From contig JARLJO010000078.1 in assembly GCA_031291175.1 (NCBI GenBank), forward strand, positions 62,001 to 126,000: a stretch of DNA of 64,000 bases, read 5' to 3'. The stretch is from Gammaproteobacteria bacterium (lineage in GTDB: Bacteria; Pseudomonadota; Gammaproteobacteria; DSM-16500). Shown here piece after piece: positions 39,109 through 47,250 of this stretch. The notes under the pieces are model-generated. The model was not told where the DNA came from and ran no database searches. It worked only from the letters and a program-made list of their open reading frames with translations. Each line of letters opens with the position of its first letter. Position 1 is the stretch's first letter. The translations under genes were made by a program, and so were the position numbers.

Positions 39109-40290
39109 ATGCAATACGATATCATTATCATTGGTGGCGGCATGGTGGGGGGAAGCCTCGCTTGTGCATTGCAAGAGACGACATTACGCATTGCACTCGT
39201 TGACGCCGCACCACTTAATACGCGTCACGATTCACGCTTAATCGCGTTAAACTACGGTAGCTACTGCTTACTGGATAACCTTGGGATTTGGCAGGCGCTC
39301 TCTTCGCATGCGGCTCCAATACAACAAGTTCATATTTCAGATCGCGGACATTTTGGTAAAATTCGATTAAAAGCAGAAGAAGCGGGCGTGCACGCATTGG
39401 GCTATGTCGTGCCAGCACAAGACATTAACATGGCATTAAACAATGCACTCGCCAAACAAAACCGTGTCACCATGTTCCGCCCCGCCAAATTAAAACAATT
39501 AACACAAACTGAGACGCACGCGAACCTCATCGTCGAAACTGAAACAGCCAACCTCGAATTAGAAGGCAAAATCATCATTGGTGCCGATGGCACACACTCG
39601 ACCGTACGCGAATTATTGAATATTGAAACACAAACTACACAATGCGAACAAAGCGCCATCGTGACAATCACTGAATTACAACGATCGCATCAAGGTATCG
39701 CTTATGAACGCTTTCATTCATCCGGTGCGATCGCAATGTTACCGTTAGTGGGTGACCGCACAGCCACCATCTGGACGGATGACAACCAAGCGATTCAAGA
39801 TTTATTACAACTAGATGATTCGAGTTTTTTAAAAACATTACAAACACAATTTGGTTATCGACTGGGTCGCCTAAAACAAATTGGCCAGCGCCACACCTAT
39901 CCGCTTCACATGCTAAAGTCAGCACAAACGATTAAACAACATGTTGTCTTAATGGGCAATGCCGCGCACACATTGCTGCCGCTGGCCGCTCAAGGCTTAA
40001 ACCTCGCGTTATCTGAAATTGCCATGCTAGTCCAATGCATTACCGACAATCCTGATGAACCCAACTGGCAAACTTATCTTTCATGGCAAGAAAAGCAACA
40101 ATCGAATAGCACACGCTTATCTCATCAGTTACCAAAGTTATTTTCAGAAGACTTTTCTTTGGTTACTATAGCGCGTCAAATCGGCATGATTGGATTAGAT
40201 ATTTGCCCCGCTGCCAAAAAACATTTTGCCTGGCAGGCCATGGGAAAAGCTGGACAGCTACCGCGTCTTCTACTTGAAAAGGTTAAGTAA
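39109..40290 (+). CDS. ubiH: UbiH-type FAD-dependent ubiquinone hydroxylase
   Basis: Flavoprotein monooxygenase of the UbiH/Coq6 family, 393 residues. FAD-binding motif IIIGGGMVGGSLACALQ at the N-terminus, IIGADGTHSTVRELL in the middle and GNAAHTLLPLAAQGLNLAL near the end. Adds a hydroxyl group to the quinone ring; UbiH, UbiF and UbiI are hard to tell apart by eye, and position after pepP supports UbiH. Stop codon directly abuts the next ATG. Confidence 0.92.
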   Translation: MQYDIIIIGGGMVGGSLACALQETTLRIALVDAAPLNTRHDSRLIALNYGSYCLLDNLGIWQALSSHAAPIQQVHISDRGHFGKIRLKAEEAGVHALGYVVPAQDINMALNNALAKQNRVTMFRPAKLKQLTQTETHANLIVETETANLELEGKIIIGADGTHSTVRELLNIETQTTQCEQSAIVTITELQRSHQGIAYERFHSSGAIAMLPLVGDRTATIWTDDNQAIQDLLQLDDSSFLKTLQTQFGYRLGRLKQIGQRHTYPLHMLKSAQTIKQHVVLMGNAAHTLLPLAAQGLNLALSEIAMLVQCITDNPDEPNWQTYLSWQEKQQSNSTRLSHQLPKLFSEDFSLVTIARQIGMIGLDICPAAKKHFAWQAMGKAGQLPRLLLEKVK

Positions 40291-43134
40291 ATGAAATTAA
40301 CTGAGCAAGCGATTGAAACACAACTGATCACCATTATTCAGCAATTATTAGCCGAGTCAGGCACACAATATAGCCAACGCAAAATCACCTTAACCATTTC
40401 ACTGCAAAAACACCTAGGCATCGATAGCTTAGGGCGAGCGGAATTGTTTCAGCGCATCGAAAAACACTTCAATGTACATCTGCCTGACAATCTCTTAGCT
40501 GAAGCAGATTCTCTAGAAGATATAGCGAAAGCCATCTACACCGCGACACCCGTTCAAATGAAAGTACCGCGCGAATTCAATACCGAAGCCTTGAAAAAAT
40601 CTCGTATTGATATGTCTTCTGCGACCACGCTGAATGAGGTCGTGGAGCGCTATGCCCTTGAAGCGCCTGAACGCCCACATATTTATATGCTGGATGAGAA
40701 TGGACGTGAAGAAATGATTTCGTATGGCAAGCTCTACGAATCTGCTTTGCAAGTCGCTCATGGCATTCAAAAATACGGTTTAAAACCTGGCGATACAGTT
40801 GCGATCATGCAACCTACCAATCCGCGGTTTTTTTATACCTTCTTTGGAATTTTATTAGCAGGCTGCGTTCCGGTTCCCATTTATCCCCCACTGCGTCCGC
40901 ATCAAATCGAAGCTTATGCTAAACAGGAAGCTAAAATTTTACAAAATGCTCAAGTTCGAATGCTGGTCACCTTTCATGAAGCAGAAAACATCAGTCAATT
41001 ACTTCGCGCTTTTATTCCAAGCTTAAAAGCCGTTGTCACCACCGACACACTCATGAAGAGCAAAGAAAAAGCGAAACCCTATATCGCAAAACCCGAAGAC
41101 TTCGGCTTGATCCAATACACATCCGGCAGCACCAGCGCACCGAAAGGCGTGCTCTTAACACATCAAAATTTGATATCTAACATTCATGCCTTTGGTCAAT
41201 CCATTAACATAACACCGGATGATGCTACGGTAAGCTGGTTGCCGCTATATCATGATCTCGGCTTGATTGGTCTATGGCTTGGCAGCTTATATCACGGGCT
41301 ACCACTGAATGCTTTATCACCGCTCACTTTTTTAAATCGCCCAGAACAATGGTTATGGGCCATCCATCATCATCGCGCCACGATTTCAGGCGGCCCTAAT
41401 TTTGCTTATGAACTCTGCGTTCGTAAAATTGATCCTGCCACCATTGAAGGGTTAGATCTCAGCTCCTGGCGCATTGCCGCCAATGGCGCGGAAGCCATTC
41501 AACCTAAAACCTTGCAACGCTTTGCAGAAAAATTTGCACCTTACGGCTTCAAGCTTGAAACCTTTTTGCCAGTGTATGGTCTTGCAGAGTCCACTGTTGG
41601 CTTAGCGGTGTCCCCACCGGGTCGCAAACCATGGATTGATAAAGTCGATCGCAAAGCTTATGAAGAAACATTTCTCGCCACACCAACGGAAGATGTTAAC
41701 TGTCTTGAGTTTGTCTCATGCGGACCTCCCTTGCCCGGGCATGAAGTGCGTATCGTTGATGATGAAAATCAATTGTTGCCTGCTCGACACATTGGACACC
41801 TACAATTTAAAGGTCCATCCAATATGCAAGGTTATTACGGCAATCCTGAAGCCACGTTTGCTATTTATCACGATGGCTGGTTAGATTCTGGGGATTATGC
41901 TTATCTCGTGGATGGCGAAGTGTTTATCACTGGCCGCTGCAAAGACACGATTATTAAAGCGGGACGTAATTTATACCCAACTGAAATTGAAGACATTGCC
42001 GCGACCGTACCCGGCATACGCAAAGGATGCGTTATTGCCTTTGGCGCTATTGATCCTAAGCGTGGGACTGAAAAATTAATCGTTGTTGCAGAAAGCGCTG
42101 AAAAACGCACAAAAGAACGCAACGAAATCATTCAGCAAATCATCGACAAGATTAACACAGCCCTAGACATTGCCCCTGATGATGTCATTCTGGTGCCGCC
42201 ACGACTCATTCCTAAAACCTCCAGCGGAAAATTACAACGCTCCGCCTGTCGTGCAGCCTATCTTGAAGGCAAGCTTGCCAAAGCGGGCATGCCAGTCTGG
42301 ATGCAGATTACTAAACTTGGCGTAGGCTGGGTGGGCTTTAAAACACGCAATACTATCAGCAAACTTGGTAAGTTCTTGTATACGACCTACCTAGCTATAT
42401 TGCTGGTGCTGACATTGCCGTTCATCTGGCTGGGCGTGAGCTGCTTGCCGCGAAAAATAGCCGCACCGCTTTGCAAAGGCTGGGCGCGCTTATTATTTGT
42501 CTTCGCTTTCTGCCCAATCAAAGTCACGGGCAAAGAAAATCTGACACAATCTCATCCCGTTATTTATACGCCAAATCATGCCAGCTACATTGACTCTCTC
42601 TTATTGATGGCGCTCTTGCCTTCCAATACGCGTTTTGTTGGCAAACAAGAATTGTTAAAGACGCCAATCATCCGAACGTTTGTAAACAAGCTAGGCTATC
42701 TCACCGTCGATCGCATTGAACAAGCTAAAGGAGTTGCCGATGCCAAAAATATCGATACGGTGTTAGAGCAAGGCAATCCCGTTGTCATCTTCCCTGAAGG
42801 CACATTCACCTATGCCACGGGCCTTAGACCTTTCAAATCAGGCGCATTCAAGGCGGCGATTGATACCAAGACACCACTGATGCCTGTCGCCATTCAAGGC
42901 ACACGCCAAATCATGCGTGGCGAAGAACGCTTGTTAAAGCCTGGCATCATTCGTGTCAACTTTAGCCCCTTGATCAAACCAGAAGGCCAGGATTGGCAAG
43001 AGCTAACACGATTAAAAACCGCGACGCGCGAAGAAATCGCAAAACATTGCGGTGAGTCCACGCTAGATATGATTCTGGCGGGACCCTCTGGAAACCCAGA
43101 TGAAGCTTACAAAAAAGGAAATGATGACCTGTGA
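40291..43134 (+). CDS. ACP / acyl-AMP ligase / 1-acyl-glycerol-phosphate acyltransferase fusion
   Basis: 947 residues in three parts. Residues 1-90: acyl-carrier domain with the phosphopantetheine serine S46 in LGIDSLGRAELF. About 95-660: fatty acyl-AMP ligase of the ANL family, with YTSGSTSAPKG near 276, DSGDYAYLVDGEVFITGRCKD and the C-terminal lysine in PKTSSGKLQRS. About 690-947: two hydrophobic segments and a PlsC-type acyltransferase with NHASYIDS (HxxxxD) near 760 and FPEGTF near 834. It could activate a fatty acid, load it on its own carrier and transfer it to a lysophospholipid. Resembles E. coli Aas with an added ACP. Starts at the base after the ubiH stop. Confidence 0.88.
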   Translation: MKLTEQAIETQLITIIQQLLAESGTQYSQRKITLTISLQKHLGIDSLGRAELFQRIEKHFNVHLPDNLLAEADSLEDIAKAIYTATPVQMKVPREFNTEALKKSRIDMSSATTLNEVVERYALEAPERPHIYMLDENGREEMISYGKLYESALQVAHGIQKYGLKPGDTVAIMQPTNPRFFYTFFGILLAGCVPVPIYPPLRPHQIEAYAKQEAKILQNAQVRMLVTFHEAENISQLLRAFIPSLKAVVTTDTLMKSKEKAKPYIAKPEDFGLIQYTSGSTSAPKGVLLTHQNLISNIHAFGQSINITPDDATVSWLPLYHDLGLIGLWLGSLYHGLPLNALSPLTFLNRPEQWLWAIHHHRATISGGPNFAYELCVRKIDPATIEGLDLSSWRIAANGAEAIQPKTLQRFAEKFAPYGFKLETFLPVYGLAESTVGLAVSPPGRKPWIDKVDRKAYEETFLATPTEDVNCLEFVSCGPPLPGHEVRIVDDENQLLPARHIGHLQFKGPSNMQGYYGNPEATFAIYHDGWLDSGDYAYLVDGEVFITGRCKDTIIKAGRNLYPTEIEDIAATVPGIRKGCVIAFGAIDPKRGTEKLIVVAESAEKRTKERNEIIQQIIDKINTALDIAPDDVILVPPRLIPKTSSGKLQRSACRAAYLEGKLAKAGMPVWMQITKLGVGWVGFKTRNTISKLGKFLYTTYLAILLVLTLPFIWLGVSCLPRKIAAPLCKGWARLLFVFAFCPIKVTGKENLTQSHPVIYTPNHASYIDSLLLMALLPSNTRFVGKQELLKTPIIRTFVNKLGYLTVDRIEQAKGVADAKNIDTVLEQGNPVVIFPEGTFTYATGLRPFKSGAFKAAIDTKTPLMPVAIQGTRQIMRGEERLLKPGIIRVNFSPLIKPEGQDWQELTRLKTATREEIAKHCGESTLDMILAGPSGNPDEAYKKGNDDL

Positions 43135-44411
43135 AAAACCATCGTATCTTACTTGCCTGGTGTTTGTTTGACTGGGCAAGCTCGGCATTTCCGGTGGTCA
43201 TTATCACATTTATTTTTGGCACCTACTTTACCTCTCATATTGCCACCAATTCCATCATTGGCACTTACCAATGGGCAAACGCCATGGCAATTGCTGGCGT
43301 CTTAGTGGCCATTGGCAGCCCTATTTTAGGCGCCATTGCAGACAATGGCGGAGGGCATAAATCGTGGCTTATTTTATTTACGCTGCTCTGTGTCGTCAGC
43401 AGTTTCTGTCTGTGGTTTTCCTACCCTGATGTCCAGTATGTTAAATCCACTTTGTTGTTTGTCATTTTGGGAACCATTGGTCTTGAGCTCTCGGTGGTTT
43501 TTTATAATGCTTATCTGCCTCACATTGCCCCACCCACTTATCTGGGGCGCATCTCAGGTTGGGCATGGGGATTAGGCTATGTGGGTGGTATTTTTGCGCT
43601 GAGTATCGTTTTATTTGGTTTTGTTAAATCCGCGCCTGCGTGGTTGAATTCAGAAACAGGGGCAAACGTTCGGATTTGCGGGCCTTTGTGTGGGTTGTGG
43701 TTTTTGATTTTTGCGCTGCCTTTCTTTTGGTTAGCACCTGAAATCGATACCAAAAAACTGCCCATCAAAGATTCCATTCGCCAAGGCTTAAAAGACCTGG
43801 CCAACACCTTAAAAAAATTACCACAACAAAAAAGCATTTCATTTTTTCTCATTGCGCATATGATTTTTATCGATGGACTCAATACGCTGTTTACGTTTGC
43901 CGGTATTTTTGCGGCCGCCACGTTTGGCATGGATTTGACCCATGTCATTTTGTTTGGTATCAGCATGAATGTCTCGGCAGGTCTTGGGGCCATTTTATTA
44001 GCCTGGGTCGATGATTACTTTGGCTCAAAACCGACGATTTTATTTTCGCTGCTATGCATGTTCTTTTTAGGGTTGCCTATTATCTTTATTCATAACAGCA
44101 CCTTATTTTGGGGAATGGCGCTGGTGCTCAGCTTATTTGTAGGCCCCGTGCAAGCAGCCAGCCGGTCTCTGATGGCACGCTTAACGCCTTCACAGCAATC
44201 AACTGAAATGTTTGGGTTATATGCCTTCTCTGGCAAAATCACCGCCTTTGTTGGGCCTTGGTTATTTGGGGTATCCACCTTATACTTCCATTCTCAACGC
44301 GCAGGGATCGCCAGTATTTTGTTATTTTTCATGATCGGTGGCAGTTTAATGGCTTTTGTCAAAGAACCGCCCAACGACAGAAAGCTTGCAAAACAGCCTA
44401 ATTTCCATTGA
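43131..44411 (+). CDS. MFS transporter, UMF1/Atg22-like
   Basis: 426 residues with about twelve hydrophobic segments. The start LAWCLFDWASSAFPVVIITFIFGTYF and GPVQAASRSLMARLTP are hallmarks of the UMF1 family, related to vacuolar Atg22 amino-acid exporters. GTG start overlaps the previous stop by four bases, so it is cotranscribed with the acyltransferase fusion. Substrate unknown; amino acids, peptides or lipids could be proposed from relatives or context. Confidence 0.88.
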   Translation: MKNHRILLAWCLFDWASSAFPVVIITFIFGTYFTSHIATNSIIGTYQWANAMAIAGVLVAIGSPILGAIADNGGGHKSWLILFTLLCVVSSFCLWFSYPDVQYVKSTLLFVILGTIGLELSVVFYNAYLPHIAPPTYLGRISGWAWGLGYVGGIFALSIVLFGFVKSAPAWLNSETGANVRICGPLCGLWFLIFALPFFWLAPEIDTKKLPIKDSIRQGLKDLANTLKKLPQQKSISFFLIAHMIFIDGLNTLFTFAGIFAAATFGMDLTHVILFGISMNVSAGLGAILLAWVDDYFGSKPTILFSLLCMFFLGLPIIFIHNSTLFWGMALVLSLFVGPVQAASRSLMARLTPSQQSTEMFGLYAFSGKITAFVGPWLFGVSTLYFHSQRAGIASILLFFMIGGSLMAFVKEPPNDRKLAKQPNFH

Positions 44412-44447
44412 AATGTACCCACTACTTTTATCTTAAGGCAGACAGAC

Positions 44448-44774
44448 ATGAGCAATCATATTTCCGCAACCACTGACGATAGCTTCGAAGCTGACGTAGT
44501 TGAATCAAAGACACCTGTTTTAGTCGACTTTTGGGCACAATGGTGTGGTCCTTGCAAAGCCATTGCACCTATTCTGGAAGAATTGGCTGTCAAATATGGC
44601 GACAAGCTGAAGATCGTTAAACTGGATGTCGACAGCAATCCAGCAACAGCGCCCAAGTTTGGCGTTCGTGGTATTCCAACGTTGATTCTGTTCAAAGACG
44701 GTCAAGTTCAAGCGACTCAAGTAGGCTTGCTGACCAAGACAGAGTTAGCCAGCTTTATTGATTCTCATATCTAA
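44448..44774 (+). CDS. trxA: Thioredoxin 1
   Basis: 108 residues with the active site FWAQWCGPCKAIAPI (C33-G-P-C36), the buried aspartate in PVLVDFWA and the cis-proline in GIPTLILFKDG. Cytoplasmic dithiol reductant. Upstream of rho, as in E. coli. Confidence 0.98.
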   Translation: MSNHISATTDDSFEADVVESKTPVLVDFWAQWCGPCKAIAPILEELAVKYGDKLKIVKLDVDSNPATAPKFGVRGIPTLILFKDGQVQATQVGLLTKTELASFIDSHI

Positions 44775-45172
44775 TATTGCGCTTTATGTCCTCTTTCTGC
44801 CCGCCAGAAGGAGGGCTAACTCCAGAAAAAAGAAGATATTACAAAACTAAAAAAGGTGCTAGATATTCCCGAAATTTAGTGTTATGTTACGCACAGAAGA
44901 CAACCTCGTTTTAATCTATCGAATTAATCCACACTGTGACGATAAGTAATTTAGACCCCAGCTCTTATTGTGTTTTATGCACCTAGTTCAGCTAGACCCA
45001 TAAGCTATATAGCAGCAAATTTTAGATTATGAAGCCCTCTAAAAAGATTCAGTCTCTCAGAATAGGGTTAAATAGAGGATATCTATAAAAAAGTAATAAA
45101 AAGCTAGCCACAACTTTCTTTGAAGTTACTGAACTTATCTTATTTTTATTTTACTAAAGGCATTAAACAATT
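44775..45172. other. trxA-rho intergenic / rho leader
   Basis: About 400 bases with no credible coding frame. In E. coli the rho leader mediates autogenous attenuation; here I only note that the leader is long and becomes A+T-rich toward the rho start. A short C/G-rich hairpin-like patch (ctgcccgccagaaggagggct) is near 44797-44819. No riboswitch recognised. Confidence 0.5.
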
Positions 45173-46429
45173 ATGAATCTGACTGAACTTAAGAAAAAAA
45201 GTGCAGCTGAATTAATCGCTCTCTCCGACGAATACGGCCTGGAAAACATGGCCCGCTCCCGCAAACAAGATATCATCTTCGCTATTTTAAAAGCGCACGC
45301 AAAACGCGGCGAAGACATCTATGGCGACGGCGTCCTGGAAATTCTCCAAGACGGTTTTGGTTTTTTACGTTCCGCAGAGGGTTCATACCTTGCCGGGCCT
45401 GATGATATTTATGTGTCTCCCAGTCAGATTCGTCGCTTTAATTTGCGCACGGGTGACACCATATCCGGTAAAATTCGCCCACCGAAAGAAGGCGAACGTT
45501 ATTTTGCATTATTGAAAGTCGATCACATTAACTTTGATGCGCCTGAAAATGCGAAGAGCAAAGTGTTATTTGAAAACTTAACGCCATTGTTCGCGAATGA
45601 GCGTTTAAAAATGGAATGCGGCAATGGCAGCACGGAAGATATCACCGCGCGCATCATTGATCTTGCATCGCCAATCGGTAAAGGCCAACGTGGTTTGATC
45701 GTATCACCGCCGAAAGCGGGTAAGACCATGATGTTACAGAACATCGCACACTCCATTTCTCAAAACCATCCTGAATGTTATTTGATGGTGTTGTTAATTG
45801 ACGAACGCCCTGAAGAAGTAACCGAAATGACTCGCTCTGTGAAAGGCGAAGTGATTGCAAGTACTTTTGATGAACCGGCTAACCGTCACGTACAAGTGGC
45901 TGAAATGGTTATCGAGAAAGCGAAGCGTCTGGTTGAACATAAACGCGACGTGGTGATTTTGTTAGATTCGATTACGCGTTTAGCGCGAGCTTATAACACG
46001 GTTGTACCTGCGTCCGGCAAAGTATTAACCGGTGGTGTGGATGCAAACGCATTGCAACGCCCTAAGCGCTTCTTTGGTGCCGCGCGTAACATTGAGGAAG
46101 GCGGCAGCTTGACTATTATTGCAACTTCGCTTGTTGATACAGGCTCCAAGATGGACGATGTGATTTACGAAGAATTTAAAGGTACGGGTAATATGGAAAT
46201 CCATCTGGATCGTAAGATTGCAGAACGTCGTATTTATCCTGCTATTAACTTAAATAAATCCGGCACACGTCGTGAAGAATTGCTAACACGCCCTGATGAA
46301 ATTCAAAAGATGTGGATTCTGCGTAAGATTCTACAACCAATGGATGATTTGGCTGCGATTGAGTTCCTGATCGACAGATTAAAATCTACCAAAACCAATG
46401 AAGATTTTTTTGATGCGATGAAGCGTTAA
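45173..46429 (+). CDS. rho: Transcription termination factor Rho
   Basis: Hexameric RNA-dependent ATPase/helicase, 418 residues, close to E. coli length. N-terminal [20 protein letters not shown]-binding OB domain ([18 protein letters not shown] with the RNP-like core), P-loop [12 protein letters not shown], Walker [17 protein letters not shown], and the Q-loop/R-loop region [20 protein letters not shown]. No insertions. Followed by an intrinsic terminator. Confidence 0.98.
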   Translation: MNLTELKKKSAAELIALSDEYGLENMARSRKQDIIFAILKAHAKRGEDIYGDGVLEILQDGFGFLRSAEGSYLAGPDDIYVSPSQIRRFNLRTGDTISGKIRPPKEGERYFALLKVDHINFDAPENAKSKVLFENLTPLFANERLKMECGNGSTEDITARIIDLASPIGKGQRGLIVSPPKAGKTMMLQNIAHSISQNHPECYLMVLLIDERPEEVTEMTRSVKGEVIASTFDEPANRHVQVAEMVIEKAKRLVEHKRDVVILLDSITRLARAYNTVVPASGKVLTGGVDANALQRPKRFFGAARNIEEGGSLTIIATSLVDTGSKMDDVIYEEFKGTGNMEIHLDRKIAERRIYPAINLNKSGTRREELLTRPDEIQKMWILRKILQPMDDLAAIEFLIDRLKSTKTNEDFFDAMKR

Positions 46430-46485
46430 TAGAGATTGCTCGTGCTTATTGCCGGGCGACTTATTTGGTTCGTGTAAAATACTCT

Positions 46486-46516
46486 ATCCCCCTTTTTGCG
46501 AAGGGGGATTTTTTTT
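46486..46516 (+). terminator. Intrinsic terminator of rho
   Basis: atccccctt (46486-46494) and aagggggat (46501-46509) form a perfect 9-bp stem around six bases, followed by eight T's. It lies about 55 bases after the rho stop. Confidence 0.9.
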
Positions 46517-46538
46517 GTTCTTTCTCAAGCCCCCACGT

Positions 46539-46577
46539 ACCGTGGCTTGTCCACGGTATCCAGCGATTGAAACCTGA
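46539..46577. repeat. REP-like palindromic repeat (taccgtgg cttgt ccacggta family), copy A
   Basis: A 39-base unit beginning taccgtggcttgtccacggt and ending gcgattgaaacctg, identical to 55273-55311. The core accgtgg/ccacggt is a 7-bp stem with a cttgt loop. Diverged relatives are near 57770-57830, 59113-59143 and 63628-63722. Confidence 0.8.
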
Positions 46578-46613
46578 CCCTGTTTTTTTGTATAAAAGCG
46601 ATGGCACAGATAT

Positions 46614-46692
46614 AGGTTGGGCTGAGCGTTTTTTGCGAAGCCCAACGTTTTAATGAAATGTTGGGCTTCGCAAAAAACGCTCAGCCCAACCT
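46614..46692. repeat. 33-bp perfect inverted repeat
   Basis: The arm at 46614-46646 (aggttgggctgagcg ... gcgaagcccaac) is the exact reverse complement of 46660-46692, with a 13-base loop. Each arm is itself a weak palindrome (gttgggct/agcccaac). A diverged single arm is at 30278-30312. It lies between the rho terminator and the EVE gene and could act as a terminator in either direction. Confidence 0.85.
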
Positions 46693-46765
46693 ACAATGCT
46701 ATCTTTATTTTTTCAGAACACATAAAATTCCTAACCTATCGGTTGCTACACTTCATGAGGTCATC

Positions 46766-47221
46766 ATGCAATATTGGTTATTTAAATCTGAACCAGAAAC
46801 TTTCGGCATCGATACACTGTGCGCAAAACCAAAGCAGACAGAACACTGGGATGGCGTTCGCAATTATCAAGCACGCAATATGCTGCGTGACGAGATCAAA
46901 GTCGGTGACAAAGCATTTTTCTATCATTCCAATTGCACGCCTCCGGGAATTGTTGGCATTGTTGAAATTGTTAAAGCAGGCTACCCCGATCCAAGCGCAC
47001 AAAACCCTGAGTCAAAATATTATGACCCCAAAAGCACACCAGAAAATCCTCGCTGGTTTATGGTGGATGTGCGCTTTGTGAAGAAATTTAAAAAAATGAT
47101 TACACTCTCAGAACTAAAACAACATCCATTACTGGAAAACATGGTTGTACTTCGTCGCGGCAGCCGGCTATCCATTACACCAGTCACCAAAGAAGAGTGG
47201 TCGGCAATTCTAAGCCTATAA
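46766..47221 (+). CDS. EVE-domain protein (THYN1-like)
   Basis: 151 residues, a single EVE domain (PUA/YTH-like fold): MQYWLFKSEPETFGIDTL, WDGVRNYQARNMLRD, GDKAFFYHSNCTPPGIVGI and WFMVDVRFVKKF are the family blocks. EVE domains bind modified bases in DNA or RNA; stand-alone forms are common in gammaproteobacteria with unclear roles. The ATG at 46766 has atgagg upstream; the frame upstream to 46658 is repeat DNA. The MATH-caspase gene follows after 29 bases on the same strand but with very different base composition. Confidence 0.92.
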   Translation: MQYWLFKSEPETFGIDTLCAKPKQTEHWDGVRNYQARNMLRDEIKVGDKAFFYHSNCTPPGIVGIVEIVKAGYPDPSAQNPESKYYDPKSTPENPRWFMVDVRFVKKFKKMITLSELKQHPLLENMVVLRRGSRLSITPVTKEEWSAILSL

Positions 47222-47250
47222 TTCATGAGAGACAACAAAACAGGTGAGGA

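Noticed and set aside
44775-45172. Small RNA or leader peptide in the trxA-rho gap
   Set aside because: No frame with a ribosome site and no clear hairpin plus T-run; left as an unannotated leader.
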